A stretch of DNA of 64,000 bases. It comes from Echinicola jeungdonensis (GTDB taxonomy: Bacteria > Bacteroidota > Bacteroidia > Cytophagales > Cyclobacteriaceae). The notes beneath the pieces were generated by a model, which was not told the DNA's origin, did no database searches, and saw only the letters and a list, made by a program, of their open reading frames with translations. Positions 34,239 through 43,697 of this stretch are shown piece by piece. The stretch spans positions 508,501 to 572,500 of the forward strand of contig NZ_JAUFQT010000001.1 of NCBI RefSeq assembly GCF_030409905.1. The letters are read 5' to 3'. Both the position numbers and the translations under genes were made by a program. Each line of letters starts with the position of its first letter. Positions within the stretch are counted from its first letter, which is position 1.

Positions 34239-37200
34239 ATGATTCTCTTTTTCCAATCTCCTCAACAAAACATCATCTACGCTTTACATAGCAAACAACC
34301 ATTGACCCAGGAAGATCTGCAGAAGCTAACCTGGCTTTTTGGTGAGGCCGAACAACTCAAGGAACCACAGGTATCCGGAACTTTTGCAGGTCCTAGAAAA
34401 GAAATGATTACCCCTTGGTCTACCAATGCGGTGGAAATAGCCACCAATATGGGCATCCCAGGTTTGCTGAGAATTGAAGAATTTGTTCGAATTGAAAAAG
34501 ACAGTCCTATCGACCCCATGTTGCAGGTGGTTTATGAAGGACTCGATCAGGATATATTTACTATAGATCTAGAACCTCAAAAGGTCATTTCTATTACTGA
34601 CATCAAAGCTTACAATCAACAGGAAGGGCTGGCGTTAAGTGAGGAAGAAATCAGTTATTTGGAAAAAGTGAGCAAAGAATTGGGCAGGCCTTTGACCGAT
34701 AGTGAGGTGTTTGGATTTAGCCAGGTAAATTCTGAGCACTGTCGCCATAAGATTTTTAATGGTACTTTTATCCTCGATGGTAAGAAAAAGGAAGACACCC
34801 TGTTCCAATTGATCAAAAAGACTTCGATCAAACACCCTAACCGGATTGTTTCAGCCTATAAGGACAATGTTGCCTTTGTCAAAGGTCCTAAAGCCCAGCA
34901 ATTTGCCCCCAAAAGGCAGGACCAGTCGGATTATTTTTCCCCGGAATCTATAGATACTGTTCTTTCCCTAAAAGCCGAAACCCACAATTTCCCCACTACT
35001 GTGGAGCCCTTTAATGGCGCCGCCACCGGTTCAGGTGGGGAAATCAGGGACCGTCTGGCAGGAGGAACTGCTTCTATTCCATTGGCCGGAACTGCGGTTT
35101 ATATGACTTCTTACCCAAGAAGTGAAAAAGGAAGGACCTGGGAAAAAAACCTCCCAGAAAGAAAATGGCTATACCAAACGCCCATGGACATCCTGATCAA
35201 AGCTTCCAATGGGGCCAGTGATTTTGGCAACAAATTTGGCCAACCCCTGATTTCCGGAAGTTTATTGACTTTTGAGCATGGAGAGGAGGATAAGCATTAC
35301 GGTTATGACAAAGTGATCATGCTGGCTGGAGGGATAGGATTTACCCGTGAAAAATACAGCTTAAAAAACACCCCAGTTAAAGGAGACCAAGTAGTCATTA
35401 TGGGCGGGGACAATTACCGTATTGGCATGGGTGGAAGTGCAGTTTCTTCGGTAAACACCGGGGAATTTGCAAACCACATTGAACTCAATGCCATCCAAAG
35501 ATCCAATCCTGAAATGCAGAAAAGGGTGGCCAATGTGATTCGCGCCATGGCAGAAAATGAACACAACCCCATCATTTCCATCCACGACCATGGAGCTGGC
35601 GGTCATTTGAACTGTCTTTCTGAGTTGGTTGAAGAGACAGGTGGGTCCATTGATATTGACAAATTACCTGTTGGTGACCAAACCCTTTCTGCCAAGGAAA
35701 TTATCGGCAACGAATCCCAGGAAAGGATGGGATTGGTCATCCATAAAAAAGATGTGGATACACTTCAAAAAATCTCCGAAAGAGAACGTGCTCCTTTCTA
35801 TGTGGTTGGTGAAACCACCGGCGACATGCATTTCAAATTTGAAAATAAAATCACCAAGGAAAAGCCGATCGACTGGGATCTTTCCCATATGTTTGGAAGC
35901 TCCCCAAAAACAGTCCTTACAGATCAGCGTACCAATACAAACTTTAAGGAACCAGAATACCAATCAAGTCTTTTAAGCCAATATATTCAGGAGGTCCTTC
36001 AGTTGGAAGCTGTTGCCTGTAAAGACTGGCTGACCAATAAAGTGGACCGCTCTGTAACAGGAAGGGTAGCTACCCAACAAACTACCGGGGCTATCCAATT
36101 ACCATTGAATAATGTGGCTGTAATGGCGGTGGATTTCACTGGAACCAAAGGAATTGCCACTTCCATAGGCCATGCGCCCGTTGCTGCTCTTGCTAATCCG
36201 GAAGCAGGTTCCAGACTGGCCATTGCTGAGGCATTGACCAATTTGATCTGGGCACCAATTGAAGATGGCTTGGAGGGAATTTCCCTTAGTGCCAACTGGA
36301 TGTGGCCTGCCAAAAATGAAGGTGAAAATGACCGATTATACAGAGCAGTGGAATCAGTAAGTAATTTTGCTATTGAATTAGGCATCAATATCCCTACCGG
36401 GAAAGATTCCCTTTCGATGACCCAAAAATATCCGGATGGTAAAACTGTATTTTCACCAGGAACCGTTATAATTTCCAGTGTGGGAGAATGTTCCGATGTC
36501 AGAAAGACCATCACACCAGATATCAAGCCGGAAGAAGGGACACAGCTATTCTATGTTGATTTTTCAAAAGATAAAGCTAAACTGGGCGGAAGTAGCTTTG
36601 CCCAAGTCATTAATACGGTTGGCACCACTCCCCCCACTGTTGTGGACAGTGAATATTTCGCCAAGGCTTTCAATGTAATCCAAAACCTAATTGAAAATGG
36701 GGACATCCTTGCTGGACATGATATCTCTGCAGGTGGTTTGATTACTTCTTTACTTGAAATGACCTTCCCAACCACCAATTGTGGTTTGAATGTCAAAGTG
36801 GAAAATCTTAAGGAAAAAGACCTAATCAAAGCCCTTTTTGCTGAAAATCCAGGCGTGATTATTCAGGCAAAAAATGCAGATGAGGTAAAGGATGTACTTG
36901 AAAATTACAGCATTAACTATACCCCAATTGCCGAAGTAACCATGGACAGCAAGGTAACCCTTGATGGATTGAACCTTAGCCTTCCAGTGGAAAACTGCAG
37001 GGACACTTGGTTCCGCTCTTCCTACCTGTTGGATAAAAAGCAAAGCGGGGAAAAACTGGCAGCTGACCGGTTTGAAAATTACAAATCACAGCCCCTCACC
37101 TATAATTTTGACGAGAAATGGGAAGGTTTATTGGATAACTTTAGCCTTAACCCTTTCCGAAAGGAAGCAAATGGTACCAAAGCAGCCATCATCCGTGAAA

Positions 37201-37925
37201 AAGGTGTCAATGGAGACCGGGAAATGGCCTATGCCCTTTGGCTGGCTGGCTTTGATGTGAAAGACATCCATATGACTGACCTGATTGCTGGAAGAGAAAA
37301 CCTGGAAGATGTGCAGATGATTGTATTTGTTGGAGGATTCTCCAATTCCGATGTACTGGGATCTGCCAAAGGCTGGGCAGGAGCTTTCCTTTATAATGAA
37401 AAGGCTAAAAAAGCCTTGGATAACTTCTATGCGCGCCCTGACACACTAAGCTTAGGGGTTTGTAATGGTTGCCAGCTTATGGTGGAATTAGGCTTGATCA
37501 ACCGTCGTCATGACCAAAAGCCTAAGATGTTGCACAATGACAGCCATAAATTCGAGTCCTCTTTTGTGAATGTCAATATCCCGGAAAATAACACGGTAAT
37601 GTTTAGCTCCCTTTCCGGCCAAAGGCTGGGTGTTTGGGTAGCCCATGGGGAAGGCAAGTTCTCCCTGCCAAAAGCCAAAGAGGAATATAATATTGGAATG
37701 ACTTACAGTTATGAGTCTTATCCGGGCAATCCTAATGGATCTGACCATGCCGTAGCAGGTTTAGCCTCACAGGATGGAAGGCACCTCGCTATAATGCCCC
37801 ATATTGAGCGGTCCTTGTTCCCATGGAACTGGCCGGACTATCCTGCTGGAAGGAAAAGTGAAGAAATCACCCCTTGGGTAGAGGCATTTGTCAATGCAAG
37901 AAAATGGGTGGAAAGCCACCATTAA
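34239..37925 (+). CDS. purL: phosphoribosylformylglycinamidine synthase, single-chain
   Basis: 1228 residues, the large form in which synthase and glutaminase are fused. It makes FGAM from FGAR, glutamine and ATP in purine biosynthesis. The N-terminal domain is followed by the linker VNSEHCRHKIFNG and the ATP-binding AETHNFPTTVEPFNGAATG with GGEIRDRLAGG. The C-terminal glutaminase has the nucleophile Cys1075 in GVCNGCQLM and the partner His-x-Glu in MPHIERSLFPW. It is a single gene with a hairpin terminator 12 bp after the stop. Confidence 0.97.
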   Translation: MILFFQSPQQNIIYALHSKQPLTQEDLQKLTWLFGEAEQLKEPQVSGTFAGPRKEMITPWSTNAVEIATNMGIPGLLRIEEFVRIEKDSPIDPMLQVVYEGLDQDIFTIDLEPQKVISITDIKAYNQQEGLALSEEEISYLEKVSKELGRPLTDSEVFGFSQVNSEHCRHKIFNGTFILDGKKKEDTLFQLIKKTSIKHPNRIVSAYKDNVAFVKGPKAQQFAPKRQDQSDYFSPESIDTVLSLKAETHNFPTTVEPFNGAATGSGGEIRDRLAGGTASIPLAGTAVYMTSYPRSEKGRTWEKNLPERKWLYQTPMDILIKASNGASDFGNKFGQPLISGSLLTFEHGEEDKHYGYDKVIMLAGGIGFTREKYSLKNTPVKGDQVVIMGGDNYRIGMGGSAVSSVNTGEFANHIELNAIQRSNPEMQKRVANVIRAMAENEHNPIISIHDHGAGGHLNCLSELVEETGGSIDIDKLPVGDQTLSAKEIIGNESQERMGLVIHKKDVDTLQKISERERAPFYVVGETTGDMHFKFENKITKEKPIDWDLSHMFGSSPKTVLTDQRTNTNFKEPEYQSSLLSQYIQEVLQLEAVACKDWLTNKVDRSVTGRVATQQTTGAIQLPLNNVAVMAVDFTGTKGIATSIGHAPVAALANPEAGSRLAIAEALTNLIWAPIEDGLEGISLSANWMWPAKNEGENDRLYRAVESVSNFAIELGINIPTGKDSLSMTQKYPDGKTVFSPGTVIISSVGECSDVRKTITPDIKPEEGTQLFYVDFSKDKAKLGGSSFAQVINTVGTTPPTVVDSEYFAKAFNVIQNLIENGDILAGHDISAGGLITSLLEMTFPTTNCGLNVKVENLKEKDLIKALFAENPGVIIQAKNADEVKDVLENYSINYTPIAEVTMDSKVTLDGLNLSLPVENCRDTWFRSSYLLDKKQSGEKLAADRFENYKSQPLTYNFDEKWEGLLDNFSLNPFRKEANGTKAAIIREKGVNGDREMAYALWLAGFDVKDIHMTDLIAGRENLEDVQMIVFVGGFSNSDVLGSAKGWAGAFLYNEKAKKALDNFYARPDTLSLGVCNGCQLMVELGLINRRHDQKPKMLHNDSHKFESSFVNVNIPENNTVMFSSLSGQRLGVWVAHGEGKFSLPKAKEEYNIGMTYSYESYPGNPNGSDHAVAGLASQDGRHLAIMPHIERSLFPWNWPDYPAGRKSEEITPWVEAFVNARKWVESHH

Positions 37926-37937
37926 AATAATCAGAAA

Positions 37938-37960
37938 ATTCCCGGCTAAAACCGGGAATT
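37938..37960 (+). terminator. intrinsic terminator after purL
   Basis: AATTCCCGG ctaaa ACCGGGAATT with TTTTTT following (37938-37966). Confidence 0.85.
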
Positions 37961-38018
37961 TTTTCCAACTGAAAACAAGGAAGTTAGCAAAACCACTTTA
38001 AAAAAGTTTAAAGCAGTA

Positions 38019-38049
38019 TTTGCATTACAAAAAAAGAGCCCTACATTTG
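38019..38049 (+). promoter_or_regulatory. promoter of tRNA-Gln
   Basis: TTTG (38019-38022), 19 bases, TACATTTG (38042-38049). This is a model Bacteroidota vegetative promoter, and transcription would start about 45 bp before the tRNA. Confidence 0.8.
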
Positions 38050-38100
38050 TACCACAATTAAGGGAAACGACGCCTTAAACCAAACAAAGCACTTTATTAT

Positions 38101-38173
38101 TGACCCATGGTGTAACTGGCAACACGTCTGATTTTGGTTCAGAAGAGTCTAGGTTCGAGCCCTAGTGGGTCAA
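38101..38173 (+). tRNA. trnQ: tRNA-Gln (anticodon TTG)
   Basis: 73 bases fold as a cloverleaf. Acceptor TGACCCA/TGGGTCA, D arm GTGT...ACAC, anticodon stem TCTGA/TCAGA with loop TTTTGGT (anticodon TTG), T arm CTAGG TTCGAGC CCTAG, discriminator A. CCA is not encoded. U1 as first base is usual for bacterial tRNA-Gln. Its own promoter and terminator flank it. Confidence 0.95.
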
Positions 38174-38640
38174 CAGAAACAAAAAAAGGAGCGAAAATTC
38201 GCTCCTTTTTTTATGCCTGATTATTGAACCTTGTCCATCTTCCAATCCCAATTAGAAACCCTCTTGGGATAGAACATTTCAACAAAAAATTGCTTGCATT
38301 AAATTTCCCAGGACCCCATGTCAATTAAATATTGACACCACAAATCCCAGGTATTTTTTTTTAAAAAAAGGCAGAAAAATATATGGCCGCCTCTATTGAC
38401 CGATAAACTCACAATTTTTTTCGACTTCCTTAGAAAATCATCCCACGCCATTTAAGCTTGATCCCCTCCAGTCGGCATTAATAACAAATTAGAATATCAG
38501 AATCCTCCTACCTACCTCCTTTTCCATTTGAATTCTTGAAACCATTTTGTATTTTAAATCTCAACAAGGGAGGTTGAACGTCAAATCACCTACGGCTTCC
38601 TCCTCAGTGAAACTGAAAAAACCATCAAAAACCACATTAA
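38174..38640. other. intergenic region after tRNA-Gln
   Basis: 467 bases with the tRNA terminator at its start and nothing else recognised. Confidence 0.55.
38188..38205 (+). terminator. terminator of tRNA-Gln
   Basis: GGAGCGAA-AA-TTCGCTCC stem with a preceding A-run and seven following T residues; can work in both directions. Confidence 0.85.
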
Positions 38641-38826
38641 ATGGAAAAATTCAAAAAAGGAGACATTGTTAAATTAAAATCCGGAGGACCAAAAATGACT
38701 GTGGAAGAATTCCAATGGAACCCCTACAAAAACAATTATGATAAAGAAAAGCTCCAATGCACCTGGTTCAAGGAGGACATCAAATATTCAGAAATCTTTG
38801 AATCTGCAGCTCTAGAAAAAGCTTAA
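38641..38826 (+). CDS. DUF2158 (YodC-like) small protein
   Basis: 61 residues: FKKGDIVKLKSGGPKMTVEEF followed by LQCTWFKEDIKYSEIFESAAL. The KxGDxVxLKSGGPxMTV and CxWF patterns define DUF2158. A small SH3-like beta fold is likely; the function is unknown. Its own terminator follows 7 bp after the stop, so it is monocistronic. Confidence 0.88.
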   Translation: MEKFKKGDIVKLKSGGPKMTVEEFQWNPYKNNYDKEKLQCTWFKEDIKYSEIFESAALEKA

Positions 38827-38832
38827 AAAAAA

Positions 38833-38861
38833 ACACCTAAGGGATCCATCTCCTTAGGTGT
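38833..38861 (+). terminator. intrinsic terminator after the DUF2158 gene
   Basis: ACACCTAAGG (38833-38842) and CCTTAGGTGT (38852-38861), preceded by an A-run and followed by T7. Confidence 0.88.
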
Positions 38862-39014
38862 TTTTTTAAGTTCCGCTGATTTTTCCTGTAAATCTCAATA
38901 GTTCAGCCCAAAACAACTACCCACTTAAATTGGCCAGAGGTTTATTGTCAGCGGACCATTTTAATTTCTTGGGCTAATATAAACCAACTTCAAGATTTCT
39001 TTTTTCAACTTTCC

Positions 39015-40232
39015 CTAAAATGAAATATCATATTGCAATCTAAACCTCCAGCCGGTTGATTCCTGTGCAGCAATTTCATTATCAAACTCAAAATAGGTCA
39101 CATCCCCGGTCAACTTATTCTTATGCCCATTAAAGAAGCAGTTGACAGCTAATGCATATTCTTCTTTTCTATTCATGGTGATCGCCTTATTAGGACGGTA
39201 TTGGGAATACCTGACAGCAACTTCATAAAGGGGATTATTTTCTTTTGCTGCCTGGTGATTTAAAATATATCCACCCTGTCCAAAAAAGCCTTCCAAATTG
39301 GTAACCATATCATTTACATTATCCTGTACCTGTTTTTGGTGGTATTCACTGTGCCAGCTAAAGGATTTGTATTGGAAAGCAGTTTCAAAAAGCCACTGAT
39401 CGACACTATATTGTCCTAGCACTCCTTCTCCATACCCGGCCAAACTACCCCCTCCTGAGGAGGAAAAACGGGTATATGGACTGGTATTGGTAGCTCCTGC
39501 AAAAGCAATGGATGCCAATGGATTTTTAACATGATTAAGATCAGATCCTGAAATGGGCACTCCATCACCCAAAACGTTCCATTGCAACCTTCCTACATAC
39601 ATCAATTTGCTATCATCGTTTTCTCCTCCACCACGGCCGCTTCCAGTCAGCATGGACAAGTTATAATCAAAATTGGCTAAGCCTCCACCATCAAGATGGC
39701 CATATACGGTCATCCCTTGCTGTCGGTCTACGGTAAATGGTCTGTTGATAATAGACCTTTCCAGCATTTGTTGTTTTCCACTGGAAACAGAACGCTCCCT
39801 GGAATACTCAACTTTCCATTGCCCAATTTTGAAATTCAACCACGGCCACTTTTCAACCATAATCCGAAAATCCAAAACCCGGGAGGCCCATAAATCATAC
39901 TCAAAATAATATTTTAACCAAGGTTTGTAAGCATGACCACCTATTTTCAAACGGGCCCGGTTAATATTTAGGGAATTTTTCGTGGGGCCATTAAGATCTT
40001 CAAAAGTAACTGGATCATCTTCAAAAGGGGTGGTATACCTAAATTGAAGCCTACCGCGAATATTCAGTTGAAACTTGTTATCCGAGGTAGTCATTTGAAA
40101 GCCTTTTGAACCATATTCCAGGTTGATTTTAGTGGAGTCATTTTCCGCCTCCCCTTCCTTTGAACCGGCCCAGGTGTTAAAAGATAATAACAAGCCCAGC
40201 AAAACAGCAAATGCTCTTCTGTTCATCATCAT
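39015..40232 (-). CDS. porin of the OprO/OprP (phosphate-selective) family
   Basis: 405 residues with a signal peptide (MMMNRRAFAVLLGLLL..., cleavage after NTWA) and a beta-barrel ending in the terminal Phe expected for outer-membrane insertion (LQYDISF). The pattern LNIRGRLQFRY ... NINRARLKIGGHAYKPWLKYYFEYDL is the Porin_O_P start. In this family the barrel takes up phosphate or pyrophosphate, but the arginine ladder was not checked. A TACTTTTG box on the minus strand (40391-40384) could be its -7 element; no good -33 is seen. Confidence 0.88.
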   Translation of the reverse strand: MMMNRRAFAVLLGLLLSFNTWAGSKEGEAENDSTKINLEYGSKGFQMTTSDNKFQLNIRGRLQFRYTTPFEDDPVTFEDLNGPTKNSLNINRARLKIGGHAYKPWLKYYFEYDLWASRVLDFRIMVEKWPWLNFKIGQWKVEYSRERSVSSGKQQMLERSIINRPFTVDRQQGMTVYGHLDGGGLANFDYNLSMLTGSGRGGGENDDSKLMYVGRLQWNVLGDGVPISGSDLNHVKNPLASIAFAGATNTSPYTRFSSSGGGSLAGYGEGVLGQYSVDQWLFETAFQYKSFSWHSEYHQKQVQDNVNDMVTNLEGFFGQGGYILNHQAAKENNPLYEVAVRYSQYRPNKAITMNRKEEYALAVNCFFNGHKNKLTGDVTYFEFDNEIAAQESTGWRFRLQYDISF

Positions 40233-40890
40233 ACAGCAATTTTTTAATTAAATATTTTTTAAACAACCAGAAAAGGTTGCAGGAAAGCTTGATGTTGAAT
40301 CCAAAACATTTTAAAATCTTCCTCCCTGCTAAATAAAGATTTCAAACCCTTTGTCTCCCTACAAGCTTTCCCTTTGAATTTTGCAAAAGTACCAATTTTA
40401 AGATATGGAAATTGGCGGAACGTAAAGATTAACACTATAATAACATTGGGGTAACTTAGGGTTTAATTTAAAAAACTTTAATTCTAACCAGACTAACAAT
40501 GAAATTTCACCTTTATTGAAAGTATAAATTATAAGATAAGAATCCTGATTATTCACTTTTTGATAAGAAGACAAAAAATAAAGTATCGGTAATTATTTAC
40601 CAATGGGAAGTCAATCAAAATTAAGTCACGATCTTCTGTAAAAACTGCCAGACAGGGCAGATTATCAAGAACCACATCAGGATCCTTTTAAGTACGATAC
40701 AAAATCGGATTTCTTTTTTTGAACAAAAACACAGATTTTTTTATAATAAAAAAATATTCTATTCAAAGTCTTTAGTAAAATTTGACCACAACATAACGGT
40801 TCTTACACATCCCATTTCTTTTTCTCATCAGTTTCAGCAAAATTTTATACATTTGTGGTTCATTACCAAAACGCTGAACCCCAAAGTAAA
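40233..40890. other. intergenic region between divergent porin and prs
   Basis: About 660 bases, AT-rich, no gene. It holds a possible minus-strand -7 box at 40384-40391 and, near its right end, TACATTTG at 40848-40855 for prs. Confidence 0.5.
40848..40855 (+). promoter_or_regulatory. -7 box of the prs promoter
   Basis: TACATTTG fits TAnnTTTG. Transcription would begin near 40862, so a frame starting at 40855 cannot be translated from this transcript. The -33 element is not clear. Confidence 0.5.
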
Positions 40891-40905
40891 ATGCATAACA
40901 ACATG

Positions 40906-41829
40906 ACAGAGGTAAAACTCTTCTCCGGTACCAACTCCAGGAACCTTGCGGAATCCATTGCAAAAAATTACGGTCAGGATTTAGGCCAGTTAACTTTATC
41001 AAAATTTAGTGATGGGGAATTTTCACCCAGTTATGACGAATCAGTGAGGGGATGTAGTGTTTTTTTGATTCAGTCAACAAACCCAACCGCAGATAACTTA
41101 CTGGAGCTTTGCTTGATGATCGATGCGGCAAAGCGGGCCAGTGCCTACAAGGTTTGTGCTGTCCTGCCCTATTTTGGATATGCCCGGCAAGACCGTAAAG
41201 ACCGCCCCAGGGTTTCCATTGCAGCCAAGTTGATTGCCAATATGCTTACTTCCGCTGGTGCGGACAGGATCATGACCTGTGATCTGCATGCCGGTCAGAT
41301 TCAGGGATTTTTCGATATTCCCTTGGATCATTTGGACGGATCAGCTATTTTTGTGCCCTATTTGAAAAGCCTTGATTTGGGAAACCTTTTGGTTGCTTCC
41401 CCAGATGTAGGAGGAGTTGGAAGGGCCAGGGCTTATGCTAAGCACTTTGAAGTAGAAATGGTAGTCTGTGACAAACACAGGAAGAGAGCCAATGAAGTCG
41501 CTTCTATGCAGATAATTGGTGATGTTGAAGGGATGGATGTTGTATTGGTAGATGACTTGGTGGACACCGCCGGAACCATGTGCAAGGCAGCCCAAATAAT
41601 CATGGACAAGGGTGCCAACTCGGTAAGAGCCATTGCTACCCATGGGGTCCTTTCCGGTAAGGCATATGAAAACATTGAAAATTCTGTTTTATCAGAACTG
41701 GTAATCACGGATACCATTCCATTGAAACAAAATTCTTCAAAAATCAAAGTACTAACCGTTGCCGAACTATTTGGCAAGGCCATTCATGCCGTCACTGGTA
41801 ATGACTCGATCAGTGCTTTGTTCATTTAA
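40906..41829 (+). CDS. prs: ribose-phosphate pyrophosphokinase
   Basis: Makes PRPP from ribose-5-phosphate and ATP for purine, pyrimidine, His and Trp synthesis. The start MTEVKLFSG (40906, 307 residues) aligns with the usual N-terminus; an ATG at 40891 is also possible, and one at 40855 lies inside the promoter. Motifs: FSDGEFSPSYDESVRG, PYFGYARQDRKDRPRV, DLHAGQIQGFFDIPLD and the PRPP loop VDDLVDTAGTM. It is followed by rplY 40 bp later, a frequent pairing in this phylum. Confidence 0.96.
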   Translation, partial: TEVKLFSGTNSRNLAESIAKNYGQDLGQLTLSKFSDGEFSPSYDESVRGCSVFLIQSTNPTADNLLELCLMIDAAKRASAYKVCAVLPYFGYARQDRKDRPRVSIAAKLIANMLTSAGADRIMTCDLHAGQIQGFFDIPLDHLDGSAIFVPYLKSLDLGNLLVASPDVGGVGRARAYAKHFEVEMVVCDKHRKRANEVASMQIIGDVEGMDVVLVDDLVDTAGTMCKAAQIIMDKGANSVRAIATHGVLSGKAYENIENSVLSELVITDTIPLKQNSSKIKVLTVAELFGKAIHAVTGNDSISALFI

Positions 41830-41869
41830 TTAGAACTTTCAATTATATATACAATTTAATATTAAAATT

Positions 41870-42457
41870 ATGAGATCGATTGAGATTATAGGGTTTAAAA
41901 GAGCAAATCTCGAAAAAGCGGAACTGAACCAGATCCGTGAAGAAGGAAATGTTCCTTGCGTAGTTTATGGACCCGGTATTGACGAGCAAATCCACTTCTA
42001 TGCACCAGCTATTCTTTTCAAGCCATTGCTTTATTCTCCAGAGAAGTTTATGGTAGACCTTAACATCGAAGGTCAAAAAATCAAAACCGTAATGCGTGAA
42101 TCTCAATTCCACCCTGTTAGTGAGGTATTGTTACACGCAGATTTCCTGGCTTTCAGCGAAGACAAAGCCATCAAAATGGATATTCCTGTGGAAATCTATG
42201 GTAACTCTCCTGGTATCATCAAAGGGGGTAAGTTGGAAATCAAAACCAGAACCCTTACCGTAAAAGGTTTGGCCAAGGACTTCCCTGATACCATCCCTGT
42301 TTCCATCGACAACCTTGAGCTCGGTAAATCTGCCAAAGTTGCAGATGTGAAAGTGGAGGGAGTAGAAATCGTTACCCATCCAAGTGTCTCTATTGCCACC
42401 ATCGGTATCCCAAGAGCCTTGAGAGGTAAGAAAACTGCTGAAGAAGAAACCGAATAA
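41870..42457 (+). CDS. rplY: 50S ribosomal protein L25/general stress protein Ctc
   Basis: 195 residues, the long two-domain TL5/Ctc form that binds 5S rRNA. The N-terminal L25 domain (IEIIGFKRANLEKAELNQIREEG with VPCVVYGPG) covers about 1-90, and the C-terminal TL5 beta domain (VSIDNLELGKSAKVADVKV) covers 95-180. It ends with a short acidic tail KKTAEEETE. It is co-transcribed with prs upstream; a terminator follows. Confidence 0.95.
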   Translation: MRSIEIIGFKRANLEKAELNQIREEGNVPCVVYGPGIDEQIHFYAPAILFKPLLYSPEKFMVDLNIEGQKIKTVMRESQFHPVSEVLLHADFLAFSEDKAIKMDIPVEIYGNSPGIIKGGKLEIKTRTLTVKGLAKDFPDTIPVSIDNLELGKSAKVADVKVEGVEIVTHPSVSIATIGIPRALRGKKTAEEETE

Positions 42458-42480
42458 TACGGTTGAAATATGATACAGAA

Positions 42481-42509
42481 AATCCTGTCAGCCTCGTGTT
42501 GACAGGATT
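42481..42509 (+). terminator. terminator after rplY
   Basis: AATCCTGTCA (42481-42490) and TGACAGGATT (42500-42509), followed by TTTTTATTTTTG. Confidence 0.88.
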
Positions 42510-42544
42510 TTTTATTTTTGTGATTAATATTATTCTAAGATTTC

Positions 42545-43105
42545 ATGAAATACCTGATCATTGGCCTTGGAAATATTGGCCCTGAATATGAACTCACCCG
42601 GCATAATGTGGGCTTTCTGACCCTGGACCGCCTGGCAGACAAAATGGGAGCCTCCTGGAACAGCAATAGGCTGGCATTTACTGCTGATTACAAATTCAAA
42701 AGCAGGCAAATCCACCTGATCAAACCTACAACTTATATGAACCTGAGTGGAAAGGCCGTCAATTACTGGATGAAAGAATTAAAAATCTCTAAGGAAAATA
42801 TTCTGGTAGTGGTGGATGATGTAGCTTTACCTTTTGGAGCATTAAGGCTTAGGGCCAAAGGTTCCTCCGCCGGGCATAATGGCCTCAAAAATATCGAGAC
42901 CCTCACGGGGGGACAAAATTACCCCAGATTAAGATTTGGCATTGGGGATGATTTTCCCAAAGGGAAACAAATTGATTATGTATTGGGGAGATGGAGCCAA
43001 AAGGAAATTGATGAATTGCCTTCATTTATGGATAAAGCCATTGATATGATACATGGTTTTTGTACTATTGGCATCAATATGACCATGAGCCAATTCAATA
43101 GTTAA
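42545..43105 (+). CDS. pth: peptidyl-tRNA hydrolase
   Basis: 186 residues; recycles stalled peptidyl-tRNA. Catalytic and binding residues are present: Asn in GLGNIGPEYELTRHNVGF, His in TRHNVGF, Asp in VVVDDVALPFG, and GSSAGHNGLKNIE. YMNLSGKAV is the tRNA-contact Asn motif. It follows rplY, the usual order, but with a terminator between, so it has its own promoter, possibly TATTTTTG at 42513-42520. Confidence 0.96.
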   Translation: MKYLIIGLGNIGPEYELTRHNVGFLTLDRLADKMGASWNSNRLAFTADYKFKSRQIHLIKPTTYMNLSGKAVNYWMKELKISKENILVVVDDVALPFGALRLRAKGSSAGHNGLKNIETLTGGQNYPRLRFGIGDDFPKGKQIDYVLGRWSQKEIDELPSFMDKAIDMIHGFCTIGINMTMSQFNS

Positions 43106-43127
43106 AGGCCACTTTAAGGCCTTTAAC
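43101..43127 (+). terminator. possible terminator after pth
   Basis: GTTAAAGGCC and GGCCTTTAAC form a 10-bp stem overlapping the pth stop; a T-rich run (tcctcatttttta) follows. Confidence 0.5.
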
Positions 43128-43216
43128 TCCTCATTTTTTAGTCTTATTTTTAACAGGAAGTATCCACGTTTATATATTTCAAAAAATTTTAAAGACGAAC
43201 AATTAACCCAATTAAA

Positions 43217-43510
43217 ATGAAAACCATAAACCTAGGATTACAAATCGTCCCCAAAAGCAAACACCACCATAGCTATGACCTGGTGGATGCTGCTATCGAA
43301 GTAATTAAAGCTGCTGGTGTTAAATTCGAAATCACTCCTTTTGAAACGGTGATGGAAGGCCCTGAAGATTTGCTGCATGAAGTTGCCAGAAAAGCACAAA
43401 GTGCAGTATTGGAAGCAGGAGCAGAAGAAATCCTGGTTTATTATCGGATGCAAATCCGAAAAGAAGCCGACGTTACCATGAATGAAAAAACAGAAAAGCA
43501 TAGGAAATAA
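43217..43510 (+). CDS. thiamine-binding UPF0045 (MTH1187/YkoF-like) protein
   Basis: 97 residues with the MTH1187 family pattern: INLGLQIVPKSK, then DLVDAAIEVIKAAGVKFEITPFETVMEGPEDLLHE. The family folds as a ferredoxin-like oligomer, and some members bind thiamine. Here no thiamine gene is nearby. Single gene, no terminator recognised. Confidence 0.85.
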   Translation: MKTINLGLQIVPKSKHHHSYDLVDAAIEVIKAAGVKFEITPFETVMEGPEDLLHEVARKAQSAVLEAGAEEILVYYRMQIRKEADVTMNEKTEKHRK

Positions 43511-43697
43511 TCATATTTTTTCCTACTTTATTTTATTAATTCAAATAGAAAAATTCATCCTTTTTCCTTCTTCTAAGGGATTATTAGAATGTTGCACAAA
43601 AATTATCTGGTAATTTAATACCAAATAAAAGCAAACATTCATCAAGTATAGTTGTTCCTATGTAAAAACAAGGAAAATTAAAGCCACATATCCCGCC

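Noticed and set aside
40855..40905. 17-codon N-terminal extension of prs
   Set aside because: Its start lies within the TACATTTG promoter box; MTEVKLFSG aligns with known Prs.
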